A DNA stretch of 64,000 nt from Candidatus Hadersleviella danica (GCA_016711405.1 JADJSZ010000038.1:1-64000); one strand, 5' to 3'; shown: positions 25,133-34,682, counted from the first letter of the stretch. Program-made: numbers and translations. Notes: generated by a model not told the origin, from the sequence alone.

Positions 25133-26455
25133 CTACGGCCGCACGGCTTGGGCCGCTTGTTCGGCCAGCACATCGGGGGGTTCGCCCGAGGGTGAGGTGA
25201 GCGCCACAAGGGCGGTGCGAAACGCATCGCTGATGTTACTGCCAAAGACAGGGTAGGGGAGAGAGCGTTCCAGTTCGGTTTCTAAAAAGGCAATATAGGG
25301 GTCGGTGTGTGGCCATTCGGCAAAGGAGGCGTAGCGGCTGGGCAAACGCAGGCTTTGCTGGCTCCATTCAGCATGGTTGGGTGGGTTGACCAACCACGTA
25401 ATCAGCTCAGCCGCGAGGGCTTGGCGGGCGGGGTCGGCCGTGCTAATCGCCCACGCCCACCCGCTTACCCGAGGAGGCAAGGGGCCACCAAGGCCCGGCA
25501 CGGCCGCGAAGCCATCACTGTTCCCCTGCCCCCGCACCCGCAAAAATTGGCTAACCGCCACGAGCGTCAGATTGGCCTTGCTGGTTTGGAAAACCAACCA
25601 CGCATCATCCATGCTGGAAAGGGCATTGCTCTGGGGCAGGAGCAAATTTTCTTGCTGGCTGGTCGCCAAAGTCCGCAAGGCACGGGTTAGCGGCTCCACC
25701 TCAAGCAAAGGTTGGTTGTTGTCGTCGCTCAGCACCCCTCCTTCAGCGAGATAAAATTGGAGGAGCAAATCCGCGCCGGGTTTGCCATTGGCGGGCAAAA
25801 CCATCACATTGGGGGGTTGGTTTAGATCGGCCCAACGGGTGGGCAGGGTAGTGGTGATGGCGTTGCGGTCGTAGGCGAGGTGGGTGAGGCCGCTAAAAGC
25901 GTAGGGGTAGGCGTAAAGCGTGTTGTTCACTTCGCCCAGTGTGCGCCCAACGGGGTACAAATCGTCTATCAGTTCGGCAGGAAGTAGGGTTTCGAGTGGG
26001 TAAATGAGACCTTCGGCCACGGCCGTGCCCACTTGGTCGGTGGGGATGAGAATGAGGTCGGGCAAGATGCTAGGTGCAACGGGGCGGCCTGCCTCTAAAT
26101 AGCTGACAATGCTCCCTTGGCCTGTGGCCGCTTTAATCTCGATAATGACTTCGATATCGGGGTGGCTGTCGTTAAAAACATCCAATTGGTCGGCCAAAAT
26201 AGGGCCACCTTCGATTTCGGGGCGGGGGGCAATGCTGGGAATGGTCCAGACGATGAGTTGGTTGGTGCGGGCGGCCGTGGGGGATTCCCCGGCCGTGTTG
26301 GGCACACTGGCGGGGGTGTTTACAGGGGTGGGAATGGCGATGGTTGCGGTGGGGGTGGGGAGGGTATCGGCCGTGCCTGACAACCCACAAGCGACTAAGC
26401 CAAAGCCCCACACCAACCAACCCGCCAGCCATGCAAATTTAGAGAAGGTACGCAT
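25133..26455 (-). CDS. Extracellular solute-binding lipoprotein (ABC type, family 1)
   Basis: 440 aa. Signal LAGWLVWGFGLVACGLSG with lipobox Cys at about 22, then a Thr/Pro-rich linker. The domain begins LIVWTIPS, with DQLDVFNDSHPDIEVIIEIK and LPDLILIPTDQVGTAVAEG typical of sugar-binding family 1. The C-lobe contains GLGGPLPPRVSGWAWAISTADP and AAELITWLVNPPNHAEWSQQSLRLPSR, also characteristic. No permease or ATPase genes are adjacent, so it may act with a distant transporter. Ligand unknown; a carbohydrate or polyol is most likely. Confidence 0.85.
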   Translation of the reverse strand: MRTFSKFAWLAGWLVWGFGLVACGLSGTADTLPTPTATIAIPTPVNTPASVPNTAGESPTAARTNQLIVWTIPSIAPRPEIEGGPILADQLDVFNDSHPDIEVIIEIKAATGQGSIVSYLEAGRPVAPSILPDLILIPTDQVGTAVAEGLIYPLETLLPAELIDDLYPVGRTLGEVNNTLYAYPYAFSGLTHLAYDRNAITTTLPTRWADLNQPPNVMVLPANGKPGADLLLQFYLAEGGVLSDDNNQPLLEVEPLTRALRTLATSQQENLLLPQSNALSSMDDAWLVFQTSKANLTLVAVSQFLRVRGQGNSDGFAAVPGLGGPLPPRVSGWAWAISTADPARQALAAELITWLVNPPNHAEWSQQSLRLPSRYASFAEWPHTDPYIAFLETELERSLPYPVFGSNISDAFRTALVALTSPSGEPPDVLAEQAAQAVRP

Positions 26456-26465
26456 GGGGTTAGTA

Positions 26466-26560
26466 TACACAGCTAGTCAGCTAGTCAGCTAGTCAGTCGG
26501 TCAGTCTCTCAGTCTCTTACTCTCTTTCTCCCCTGCCCCTCTGCTCCTCTGCCCCCCTGC
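26466..26560. repeat. CAGCTAGT octamers and CCTCTGCC array
   Basis: CAGCTAGTCAGCTAGTCAGC, then CAGTCGGTCAGTCTCTCAG, then CTGCCCCTCTGCTCCTCTG, between the divergent solute-binding and receiver genes. Confidence 0.85.
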
Positions 26561-26642
26561 TCCCTTTTGACGCTAATCCCCGCACATGTTAACATTCCCG
26601 CTTGTCAGGTTTAGCTTATCACCAGCGAATGAGTGTCATTGC

Positions 26643-27006
26643 ATGTCTCACATTTTGATTATTGATGATTCCCCCCCCATTGCCCAATTGATGCGTGAGA
26701 TGATGTCGTTGATTGGCCATGCGGGTGAGACAGCAAATAGCGGCCGTGAAGGGCTGGAGCGGATGCGCCACCAAATGCCCGATTTGGTCTTGCTCGATTT
26801 GATGATGCCGGAGATGAATGGGTGGGAAGTGTACGATGAGATTCGCCGTTTTAGCCGTGTGCCTGTCATTTTTATCACGGCCAGCGACACACCCGCCAAC
26901 CGCAACCGCGCCGCCGCGCTGGGGAGAGCTACTCATCAGCAAAGAGGTCACGTTGACTTCGTTGCACCAACATATTGAGCAAGCCATTCAGCCTGCGTTG
27001 GGGTGA
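26643..27006 (+). CDS. Single-domain response regulator (frameshifted)
   Basis: About 120-aa receiver domain: acidic pair in ILIIDDSPP, phospho-acceptor Asp in LVLLDLMMPEMNG, and a Thr/Ser switch in VIFITASD. After NRNRAAALG the frame is lost at 26921-26925. Another frame then gives ELLISKEVTLTSLHQHIEQAI, which supplies the conserved Lys (SKE) and last helix. The lengths indicate a net loss of two (or five) bases, or gain of one. No output domain, so it probably acts in a phosphorelay or by protein contact. Confidence 0.8.
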
Positions 27007-27039
27007 GTGAGAAGGGAAAGGGGAGCCTGCCCGCGATGC

Positions 27040-28200
27040 TCAAACTTGCACGCGCTCTAAATCCCGCCAGCCAATCAGCCACCCATCTTGGGTAGACCAT
27101 GTGCGGTCGCCCCCATAAACAACATAGCTATTTGGCTCAGGTGAGCCAGATAAGTTTTGCCATTGTCGTAAATGGCGAAAAAAGCTCTGGTTGAATGTCT
27201 GCCCCGCCTTGATTTCCACGGCCGCTACGTTTTCCCCCTCCTTCAACAAACAATCTATCTCATTCCCAGTGCTGTCCTGCCAAAAATAGAGGCTCGGCCG
27301 TGCGCCTTGGTTCAGGGCGCGTTTCATAAATTCGTTAATGACCAAGTTCTCGAACAGTGCCCCTTTGAGATAATGGGTGGCGACTTGTTCGGCCGTTTTT
27401 AGCCCGAGGAGCGAACAGACCAACCCCGAATCGTAAAAATAAAGTTTGGGTGACTTAATGACCTGTTTGCTGAAATTTTGGTGGTACGGCCGCAACAAAT
27501 AGACGATATACGAAGCCTCCAACAAAGAGAGCCATGCCTTGGCGGTGTTGGGGCTAATCCCCGCGTCGTTGGCCAAACTGGTGTAATTGAGCAATTGCCC
27601 CACCCGCCCCGCGCACAGTTGCACAAAACGTATAAAGGCATTCAAGTCGGTGATGTTTTTGAGGAGACGCACATCCCGCTCCACATAAGTTTGGATATAG
27701 GAAGGATAAAAATCGGTGGGGTGGAGGGCGCGGTCGTAGAGACGAGGGTACTGCCCCATAAAGATGGCTTCTTCATATTGGGCAAATGAACGGCCGCTGT
27801 GCCCCAGTTCCACCAGCGAAAGCGGAAGCAAGGTGAGCAAGGCACTCCGCCCAGCCAACGTTTGGGTAATTTGCTCCATCAGTAAAAAATTCGCGGAGCC
27901 TGTCAGAATAAATTGCGCCTCGGGCTTGGTATCTACAATTGTTTGGATGTAGGAAAAAAGCTGGGGTGTGTTTTGCGCCTCATCCAAAATAACGCCATGC
28001 GGGTAATTGGCTAAAAAACCCCGTGGGTCGGTTAGGGCAAATTGCCGCACATCTGGCTCCTCCAAAGAGACATAGGGCAACTGAGGGAATGAGGATCGCA
28101 CCAAAGTCGTTTTGCCCGATTGCCGTGGCCCCATGAGGCTGACAACAGGGAATTTTTGCGCCAATTCGATGAGTTTGGGGGCTAACAATCGTTCAATCAT
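27040..28200 (-). CDS. DUF4143 ATPase (AAA_14 family)
   Basis: 386 aa. P-loop GPRQSGKTT (about 24-32), Walker B region GVILDEAQN, sensor ILTGSANFLL, then the C-terminal DUF4143 nuclease-like part with YFYDSGLVCSLLG, FENLVINE and the EIDCLLKEGENVAAVEIKAG motif (PD-(D/E)XK-like). The family is very widespread, often laterally moved, and its role is unclear. A perfect 16-bp inverted repeat lies 20 bases upstream of its start and may be an operator. Confidence 0.9.
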   Translation of the reverse strand: MIERLLAPKLIELAQKFPVVSLMGPRQSGKTTLVRSSFPQLPYVSLEEPDVRQFALTDPRGFLANYPHGVILDEAQNTPQLFSYIQTIVDTKPEAQFILTGSANFLLMEQITQTLAGRSALLTLLPLSLVELGHSGRSFAQYEEAIFMGQYPRLYDRALHPTDFYPSYIQTYVERDVRLLKNITDLNAFIRFVQLCAGRVGQLLNYTSLANDAGISPNTAKAWLSLLEASYIVYLLRPYHQNFSKQVIKSPKLYFYDSGLVCSLLGLKTAEQVATHYLKGALFENLVINEFMKRALNQGARPSLYFWQDSTGNEIDCLLKEGENVAAVEIKAGQTFNQSFFRHLRQWQNLSGSPEPNSYVVYGGDRTWSTQDGWLIGWRDLERVQV

Positions 28201-28220
28201 GGGGACATGGTAGCAAAAAG

Positions 28221-28255
28221 TGCATAAATCCGCAATCCAATTGCGGATTTATGCA
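28221..28255. repeat. Perfect 16-3-16 palindrome
   Basis: TGCATAAATCCGCAAT, spacer CCA, then ATTGCGGATTTATGCA. It lies between two minus-strand genes: 3' of the hypothetical gene and just 5' of the DUF4143 gene. It could be an operator, a terminator stem (no T-tract follows) or a REP-like site. Its CCGCAAT core matches the ATTCCGC-AATCCGC heptamer family. Confidence 0.8.
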
Positions 28256-28257
28256 AA

Positions 28258-28768
28258 TTATACGCCCCAATCGGCCGTGTCTTCCCCCACCCGCCACCAT
28301 TTGAGCTGGGCACGGCCGAGTGGCTCTGGAACCCCCACAGGCGGCTTGGCCAGCAACTCCGCCCCCACCATGCCCTCTTCCACCACTAAGACATGGCGCA
28401 AGCGCACCCCCTCGGCGAGGGGGGTTTCGGTCGTGGGGTAGGCCCAACAGGGGTGGCGGTAATGAATTTCAATCGCCCGCACAAACCCCTGTTCCTCCAC
28501 CCAGTTGGCATCGTAGCCAAATATTTCGGCGCGGGGAAACCGCTCCCCCTCCTCCTGCAACCAACGGTACATCTCCAAGCCGCTGATTTTGCGCCCCCAA
28601 TCGTCCAAGATGAAGCTGGGCCAAAACGGCCGCTCCGTGCCCATCTCCACCAGCGCATAGCGCAAGTAAACAGGGGGAACATCGGCCGTGGGCAACCACA
28701 GCAAGCCAGTTTGCCCCTTGCTGTTGGTCAGCAAACGGCCGGGGAGGGGGTGGGGGGAATGAGTACAT
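28258..28768 (-). CDS. Conserved hypothetical protein
   Basis: About 165 aa. Visible features: LLTNSKGQTGLLWLPTADVPPVYLRYALVE, WPSFILDDWGRKISGLEMYRWLQEEG, YDANWVEEQGFVRAIEIHYRHPCW, and PLAEGVRLRHVLVVEEGMVG. It has no signal peptide or membrane helix. The start is uncertain: an ATG at 28768 (MYSF) fits if a C-run near 28750 is miscounted; otherwise the frame runs into repeat sequence. No family is recognised. Confidence 0.6.
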
Positions 28769-28778
28769 AGTTTGGAAT

Positions 28779-28842
28779 GCGGATTGGGGAACGCGGATTG
28801 CGGAACAAAAATCCGCAATCCGCAATCCCCAATCCGCAATCA
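28779..28842. repeat. GGATTGCGGA heptamer array folded on itself
   Basis: GGAATGCGGATTGGGGAACGC and GGATTGCGGAAC on the left pair with AATCCGCAATCCGCAATCCCC on the right. The hairpin lies after pckA and before the hypothetical gene, on the same strand; probably a terminator or processing stem. Confidence 0.75.
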
Positions 28843-28843
28843 T

Positions 28844-30450
28844 CTAGCCTTGCGGCTGGGCGGCGATAATCTCGGCCGTCACCCCATCCTCGAACTGCTT
28901 GAAATTGTCGCGGAACATCTGCGCCAATTTGCGGGCTTGGGCATCATAAGCCGTTTCATCAGGCCATGTGTTGCGTGGGTTCAGGATGGCATCGGGCACA
29001 CCCGCCACATGTTTGGGGATAGCCAGCCCGAAGAATGGCTCCTCCACAAATTCGGCGTTCTCGAGTTTGCCTTCCAACACCTCGGCCACCATCGCCCGCG
29101 TGTAGGCCAGCGACATGCGCGAACCGATGCCATAGGGGCCGCCTGTCCAACCCGTGTTCACCAGCCACACTTGCGAATCGTGTTCGGCCAGCCGTTCGCC
29201 CAACAATTTGGCGTACTCGCCGGGGTGACGGGGCATGAAAGGGCCGCCAAAACAGGTGCTAAATGTCGCTTTCGGTTCGGTCACACCCCGCTCTGTGCCC
29301 GCCACTTTGGCGGTGTAGCCGCTGAGAAAGTGGTACATGGCCTGCTCGGTGGTCAGTTTGCTGATGGGAGGGAGCACGCCAAAGGCATCGGCCGTCAGGA
29401 AAATCACGTTTTTGGGATGGCCGCACTTACCGCCCCTGTCAATGTTGTCAATGTGGGTGGCAGGGTAGCTGGAGCGGGTGTTCTCGGTCAGCGTGTCGTC
29501 GTTCAGGTCAATGCGTTTGGTGCGCTTGTCGAACATCACATTCTCGAGAATGGTGCCGAACATGCGCGTCGTTTTGTAAATTTCAGGCTCCCCCTTGGGG
29601 TCGAGCCGAATGACCTTGGCGTAGCACCCCCCCTCGAAATTGAACACCCCTCTATCGCTCCAGCCATGCTCGTCATCGCCCACCAACGTGCGGGTCACGT
29701 CGTTGCTAAGGGTGGTTTTGCCCGTACCACTCAGCCCAAAGAAGATGGCCGCCTCGCCATGTTCGCCATAGTTGGCGCTACAGTGCATGGGCATGACCCC
29801 TTGGGCGGGCAGATAGTAGTTGAGGGCGGAGAAGATGCTCTTTTGATTTCGCCTGCATATTCGGTGCCGCCAATGAGCACCATACGCTTGGCAAAGTTGA
29901 TGAGGATGAAGGTGGGGCTGTTCAGGCCGTCTTTCTCGGGATGGCCGTAGAAACGGGGCACGTCTATGACGGTGAAACCCGGCTGGAATTGGGCCAGCTT
30001 CTCGAAGTTGTGCTCTTGGATGAACATGTTGCGGGCGAATAAGCTGTGCCATGCGTATTCGGTGATGATGCGGACGGGCAGGCGATACCGCTCATCAGCC
30101 CCAGCGTAGCCATCAAAGACGAATAAATCGCGGCTTTGGATGTAGACGAGGATTTTTTCGAGCAAAAAATCGAAGTATTCGGGTTCAATCGGCCGATTAA
30201 CACTCCCCCACCAAATGTCGTTCTCGCTGGTCGCTTCGCGGACGATGAACTTATCTTGGGGGGAACGGCCAGTGTGTTTGCCTGTGCGGGCAACCAAGGC
30301 GCCCATGTGTACCATCTCCGCCTCGCGGTGCTTGATGGCTTCTTCGTAGAGCATGGGGGTGGTTAAGTTCCAAAAAACAGTGCCGGCGCTGGTCACGCCA
30401 AACTGTTTTTCTAAGTCGTAATGGCTCACGGCGGGGCCTACGTTGTGCAT
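28844..30450 (-). CDS. pckA: Phosphoenolpyruvate carboxykinase (ATP) (frameshifted)
   Basis: Converts oxaloacetate plus ATP to PEP, the first committed step of gluconeogenesis. 535 aa after repair, the usual length for the ATP type. Motifs: RTGKHTGRSPQDKFIVRE, the kinase P-loop GLSGTGKTTLSND, LIGDDEHGWSD-like VGDDEHGWSDRGVFNFEGG, and the lid YTAKVAGTERG. The frame is lost after EYAGEIK; a fifth A in the coding-strand AAAA (plus-strand TTTT 29841-29844) restores KSIFSALNYYLPAQG. AGGAGG before ATG 30450 supports the start. The neighbouring aldolase, epimerase and aconitase fit central carbon flow. Confidence 0.95.
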
Positions 30451-30506
30451 AAATGCCTCCTAGTTGCAAAGATTGAATTGGTAAATGGGGGGGAGTGGGG
30501 GTGGGG

Positions 30507-30716
30507 AAAGGTGAAAAATGAAAGGTGAGAAGTGAAAAGTGACCCCGACGTGTACCTTTCACTTTTGACTTTTTACTTTTTACTTCCCGTCCGTAGTGTA
30601 CTAAACTCTACCCATGTAAACAAAATTAGCTGTTAGCATTTCAGCATTTCAGCATTTCAGCTAGTCAGCATTTCAGCTTTTTAGCTGATTGGCTGACAAG
30701 CTGACTAGCTATCAAG
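30507..30716. repeat. GTGAAAA array and CAGCATTT octamers between divergent genes
   Basis: GTGAAAAATGAAAGGTGAGAAGTG pairs with TTTCACTTTTGACTTTTTAC. Further on, CAGCATTTCAGCATTTCAGC, CAGCTAGTCAGCATTTCAG and the mirror GCTGACAAGCTGACTAGC. Promoters for pckA and the dehydrogenase must also lie here. Confidence 0.75.
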
Positions 30717-30726
30717 GAGTTATGAC

Positions 30727-31764
30727 ATGAAAGCTGTCGTCTTTTACGAACATGGCGGGTTGGAGCAGGTGCAGGTGGCGGAGGTGGGCGTGCCCGAGAT
30801 TGGGGCGGAGGATGTGTTGGTGCAGGTCAAAGCGGCCGCGCTCAACCGGCTCGATTTGTGGGTGCTGGCGGGCTGGCCCAGCCTCAAACTCCATCTGCCC
30901 CACATTTTGGGCAGTGATGGGGCGGGGGTGATTGCCCAAATGGGGGCCAACGTGACGGGTTGGGCGGTGGGGGATAGGGTGGCCATCAACCCGACGTTGA
31001 GTTGCGGCCGTTGCCGTTTTTGCGTGGCTGGCCAAGATAATCTGTGCGATAGCATGGCCATTATGGGCGAACACGCGCCGGGCTTTTATGCCGAATACCA
31101 ACGCGTACCCGCTCGCAACCTGCTCAAATTGCCCGAAGGCAGTTCGTTTGAGACGGCCGCCGCCGCTTCGCTCGTCTATGTCACGGCGTGGCATTCGCTG
31201 GTCAAGCGCGGCCGTTTGCAGGCGGGCGAAGATGTGCTCATTGTGGGGGCAGGGGGTGGGGTAAACACGGCCGCCATCCAAATTGCTCACCTTGCGGGGG
31301 CGCGGCGCATCATCGTCGTGGGGTCTAATGGCGAAAAATTGGCGCGGGCGGGCGAGTTGGGCGCGACGCATCTCATCAACCGCAACGAGGAGGATTGGGG
31401 CAAAGCGGTGTTTAAGCTGACGGAGCGGCAGGGGGTGGATGTGGTGGTGGATAATGTCGGCGCGGCGACGTATGCGGGGTCGTTGCGCGCGTTGCGCAAG
31501 GGCGGCCGTTTGCTGACTGTGGGCAACACCAGCGGCCCCCAATTTGCGTTCGACAATCGGGTGATATTTGGCAAGCACCTCGAGATTATTGGCAGTACGA
31601 TGGGGCCGCAGAGCGATTTTGCGGAGGTGATGGGCTTGGTCTTTAGCGGCCGTCTCGCCCCCACGATTGATGCCATCTACCCGCTGGCCGAAACCCCAGC
31701 CGCATTGCGCCGCTTGGAAGCGGGGGATGTGGTGGGGAAGTTAATTGTCAATTGTGAATTGTGA
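30727..31764 (+). CDS. Zinc-type alcohol dehydrogenase-like protein (MDR superfamily)
   Basis: 345 aa. GroES-like N-domain with GSDGAGV (about 60) and the structural zinc loop CGRCRFCVAGQDNLC (about 95-109). The Rossmann domain has the nucleotide motif VLIVGAGGGVNTAAIQ and later GGRLLTVGNTSG. The canonical catalytic-zinc Cys in the N-domain is replaced (ALNRLDLW), so it is closer to the quinone-reductase-like branch that keeps only structural zinc. Substrate unknown. AAGGAG precedes ATG 30727. The last residues (VNCEL) come from a TTGTGAA repeat. Confidence 0.88.
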   Translation: MKAVVFYEHGGLEQVQVAEVGVPEIGAEDVLVQVKAAALNRLDLWVLAGWPSLKLHLPHILGSDGAGVIAQMGANVTGWAVGDRVAINPTLSCGRCRFCVAGQDNLCDSMAIMGEHAPGFYAEYQRVPARNLLKLPEGSSFETAAAASLVYVTAWHSLVKRGRLQAGEDVLIVGAGGGVNTAAIQIAHLAGARRIIVVGSNGEKLARAGELGATHLINRNEEDWGKAVFKLTERQGVDVVVDNVGAATYAGSLRALRKGGRLLTVGNTSGPQFAFDNRVIFGKHLEIIGSTMGPQSDFAEVMGLVFSGRLAPTIDAIYPLAETPAALRRLEAGDVVGKLIVNCEL

Positions 31765-31848
31765 GGTGTTAATGGTTAATGGCCGTTATTGGCATTCCGC
31801 AATCCAAAATGCCCTTGTCCCTTGTGCCTTGTCCGTTACAATTCAGCC

Positions 31849-32520
31849 ATGCCAGTTATCCAGATAGCCCCTTCCATTTTAGCGTGTGATTTTGCTCGGC
31901 TGGGGGAGCAGGTGGTGGCCACGGCCGAGGCGGGTGCGTCGCTCATCCATGTGGATGTGATGGACGGCCGTTTTGTGCCCAACATCTCCATTGGCTTGCC
32001 CATTGTGCAATCCCTGCGCCCTCTCGCCGACCAATACAACCTGACCCTCGACGTGCATTTGATGATTGTGGAGCCCGAGCGGTATTTAGAAGCATTTGCC
32101 ACAGCGGGAGCGGATATTTTGACGGTGCATGTGGAAACCTGCCCCCACTTGCACCGCACCATTCAGCAAATCAAAGAGTTGGGGGTGAAAGCGGGTGTGG
32201 CGCTTAATCCCGCCACCTCGCCCACCTTGCTCGAGGAGATTTTGCCCGAGGTGGATTTGGTGGTGGTCATGTCAGTGAACCCCGGCTTTGGGGGGCAGAA
32301 GTATATCCCCGCCAGCACCAACAAAATTCGTCGCCTGCGGCAGATGTTGCATGTGACCCGCTCGGCCGCTTTGCTGGAGGTAGATGGCGGGGTGAAGGTG
32401 GAAAACGCGGCCGAAATCGGCCGTGCAGGAGCCGATATTTTGGTAGCGGGCAGTGCCCTCTTCCACGGCGATATTGCGGCGAATTTTAAGTCGCTCAGTC
32501 TGTCAGCCAATAACCAGTAA
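31849..32520 (+). CDS. rpe: Ribulose-phosphate 3-epimerase
   Basis: Interconverts ribulose-5-phosphate and xylulose-5-phosphate in the pentose phosphate pathway. 223-aa TIM barrel with IAPSILACDFARLGEQ, metal-binding HVDVMDGRFVPNISIG, LDVHLMIVEPERY, HVETC, VVVMSVNPGFGGQ, LEVDGGV and the phosphate site GADILVAGSALF. All catalytic Asp and His positions are present. The C-terminus (SLSLSANNQ) is read from heptamer repeat, which also provides the stop. Fructose-bisphosphate aldolase follows 37 bases downstream. Confidence 0.95.
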   Translation: MPVIQIAPSILACDFARLGEQVVATAEAGASLIHVDVMDGRFVPNISIGLPIVQSLRPLADQYNLTLDVHLMIVEPERYLEAFATAGADILTVHVETCPHLHRTIQQIKELGVKAGVALNPATSPTLLEEILPEVDLVVVMSVNPGFGGQKYIPASTNKIRRLRQMLHVTRSAALLEVDGGVKVENAAEIGRAGADILVAGSALFHGDIAANFKSLSLSANNQ

Positions 32521-32557
32521 CCAATAACCAATAACGAACCACAAGGAGTAAAACCTT

Positions 32558-33646
32558 ATGTCAACATTAAGTGACCTTTTCCCAGCCGGTGTCATCACAG
32601 GCGATAAATTTGTAGAGCTATTCCAGCAAGCCAAAAAACACCGTTTTGCCATGCCCGCCGCCAACGTGGTCGGAACCAACACGGTCAATGGGGTGATGGA
32701 GACGGCCGCGCACCTCAATGCCCCCGTCATTTTGCAATTTTCCCACGGCGGCGCCATCTTTTACGCCGGCAAAGGCTTAAACAACGCCAACCAACAAGCG
32801 GCCATCGCCGGCGGGGTTTCGGGGGCACACCATGTCCACCAACTGGCCGACAAATACGGGGCGCGAGTCGTTTTGCACACCGACCATGCCGCCAAAAAGC
32901 TCCTGCCGTGGATTGATGGCTTGCTCGATGCGGGCGAGGCGTTTTACAAAGTGCATGGCATCCCCTTGTACAGCTCGCACATGCTCGACCTTTCCGAAGA
33001 ATCGCTCGAGGAAAACGTGGAAACGTGCAAGCGGTATTTGGAGCGCATGAGCAAAATGGGCATGACCCTAGAGATCGAATTGGGCGTGACAGGGGGTGAG
33101 GAAGATGGGGTGGACAACAGCGATGTGGACAGTTCGCGCCTCTACACCCAGCCCGCCGAAGTGGCCTATGCGTATGAAGAGTTGAGCAAGGTCAGTGACA
33201 GGTTCACCGTAGCGGCCGCGTTTGGGAACGTGCATGGGGTGTACAAGCCCGGCAATGTGCAATTACGGCCGATTATTCTGCAAAACTCCCAAGTGTATGT
33301 GCAGGAGAAATTTCGCACGGCCGAGCAACCCATCAACTTCGTCTTCCACGGCGGCTCTGGCTCCACCCTGCAAGAAATTCGGGATGGCATCAGCTATGGC
33401 GTGGTCAAGATGAACATTGACACCGACCTGCAATGGGCGTTTTGGGATGGCGTGCGGGCGTATGACGCACAACACCACGACTACTTGCAAGGGCAATTGG
33501 GCAACCCCGAAGGTGCCGATTCGCCCAACAAGAAGTTCTACGACCCCCGCCAATGGCTCCGCAAGGCGGAAGATGCCTTCCGCGCCCGGCTGGAAGATGC
33601 GTTTAAGGACTTGAATAACATCAATACCCTCGCGCTAAGTGCGTAG
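32558..33646 (+). CDS. fbaA: Class II fructose-bisphosphate aldolase
   Basis: Zinc-dependent cleavage or synthesis of fructose-1,6-bisphosphate. 362 aa, matching the E. coli FbaA-type (class IIA). Zinc His in VVLHTDHAAKKLLPW, SSHMLDLSEESLEENVETC, EIELGVTGGEEDGVDN, AFGNVHGVYKPGNV, and the phosphate-binding FVFHGGSGSTLQEI and VVKMNIDTDLQWAFWDGV. AAGGAG about 10 bases before ATG 32558. Likely cotranscribed with rpe. Confidence 0.96.
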   Translation: MSTLSDLFPAGVITGDKFVELFQQAKKHRFAMPAANVVGTNTVNGVMETAAHLNAPVILQFSHGGAIFYAGKGLNNANQQAAIAGGVSGAHHVHQLADKYGARVVLHTDHAAKKLLPWIDGLLDAGEAFYKVHGIPLYSSHMLDLSEESLEENVETCKRYLERMSKMGMTLEIELGVTGGEEDGVDNSDVDSSRLYTQPAEVAYAYEELSKVSDRFTVAAAFGNVHGVYKPGNVQLRPIILQNSQVYVQEKFRTAEQPINFVFHGGSGSTLQEIRDGISYGVVKMNIDTDLQWAFWDGVRAYDAQHHDYLQGQLGNPEGADSPNKKFYDPRQWLRKAEDAFRARLEDAFKDLNNINTLALSA

Positions 33647-33654
33647 CACGAATA

Positions 33655-33736
33655 AGGATTGCGGAATGCGGATTGTGGATTGCGGATTGGTCAAGCACCC
33701 ACAATCCGCAATCCGCATTCACCAATCCGCAATCCC
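33655..33736. repeat. GGATTGCGGA heptamer hairpin abutting a start codon
   Basis: GGATTGCGGAATGCGGATTG and GGATTGCGGATTGG on the left mirror CAATCCGCAATCCGCATTC and CAATCCGCAATCCC on the right. The array ends directly at the ATG of the GIY-YIG gene. Confidence 0.85.
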
Positions 33737-34033
33737 ATGCCTTGGTTTCTCTACATTCTCCTCTGCGATGGGCGGCTGTACACGGGGATTACGACGAATG
33801 TGGAGCGGCGGGTGCGCCAGCACAAGGGGGAATTGGTGGGTGGGGCAAAGTTTACGCAAGCGGCCGAGGAAATCTCCTTGGTTTATGCGGTAGCACTGGG
33901 GGAGCGGCGCACGGCCGCTCGCGCCGAATACCGCCTCAAACAACTCCCCCGCCCCGCCAAACTCGCCATCGTGGCGGAGCAACCCACGGCCGCCAACCTG
34001 CTTGAACGCCTCGCAATGAACAATGAACAATGA
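33737..34033 (+). CDS. GIY-YIG endonuclease-like protein (UPF0213/YhbQ type)
   Basis: 98 aa. The GIY-YIG signature appears as FLYILLCDGRLYTGITTNVERRVRQH, in which the usual Y-x(8-10)-YxG core is LYILL...LYTGIT, and the catalytic Arg is in VERRVRQHK. Then EYRLKQLPRPAK. Single-domain members of this group are abundant and poorly understood. The C-terminus (AMNNEQ) is encoded by CAATGAA heptamers that then continue as intergenic repeat. Confidence 0.88.
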   Translation: MPWFLYILLCDGRLYTGITTNVERRVRQHKGELVGGAKFTQAAEEISLVYAVALGERRTAARAEYRLKQLPRPAKLAIVAEQPTAANLLERLAMNNEQ

Positions 34034-34109
34034 GCAATGAGCAATGAGCAAAGGGGGTGTTGGTCGCACACCTCATTCCGCAATCCGCATTCCCCATTCC
34101 GCAATCCCC

Positions 34110-34682
34110 ATGCTTCCCCTCCACACTCCCCGGCTTATTTTGCGGCCGTTTCGCGCGGCCGATGCTGAAGCGTTGGCCGCTTATCGGGCCGACCCCGAGG
34201 TAGCCAAGTACCAAAGCTGGGCGCCATCCTTCACTGTTTTGGATGCGGTGGTGCTGATTGCCGACATGGGGCACATCAAACTGGGGCAACCGGGCGAGTG
34301 GTATCAGGTGGCCATCGAAGAGCGGGCGACGGGGGTGTTGGTGGGGGATTGTGCGCTGTGTGTGTCGGCGGCCGATGACCGACAGGCGGAGATTGGGTTT
34401 ACGGTGGCACGGCCGTATCAGGGGCAGGGGTTTGCGGGGGAGGCCGTCGGCCGTTTGCTCGACGCGCTCTTTGTGGAATTTAACCTGCACCGCATCCAAG
34501 CCATTTGCGATGTGGACAACCACGCTTCGGCCAAATTGTTGGCTCGGCTGGGCTTCCGCCGCGAGGGGCATATGGTGGAACACATTTGGTTTAAGGGCCG
34601 CTGGGCCAGCGAATACTTTTTCGCCCTCTTGCGCCGCGAATGGGCAGAGGCGCGAGCCAAAAAACAAGAAACCCCGCCCTAA
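34110..34682 (+). CDS. GNAT acetyltransferase (RimJ/RimL-like)
   Basis: 190 aa. Start LHTPRLILRPFRAADAEALAAY is typical of the Acetyltransf_3 group. The acetyl-CoA loop appears as IGFTVARPYQGQGFAGEAVG (RxxGxG/A region), followed by RIQAICDVDNHASAKLLARLGFRREG and HIWFKGRWASEYFFALLRREW. Substrate not predictable; N-terminal amino groups of proteins or small amines are usual. The leader is an ATTCCGC heptamer array ending CCCC-ATG, without Shine-Dalgarno. Confidence 0.88.
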   Translation: MLPLHTPRLILRPFRAADAEALAAYRADPEVAKYQSWAPSFTVLDAVVLIADMGHIKLGQPGEWYQVAIEERATGVLVGDCALCVSAADDRQAEIGFTVARPYQGQGFAGEAVGRLLDALFVEFNLHRIQAICDVDNHASAKLLARLGFRREGHMVEHIWFKGRWASEYFFALLRREWAEARAKKQETPP

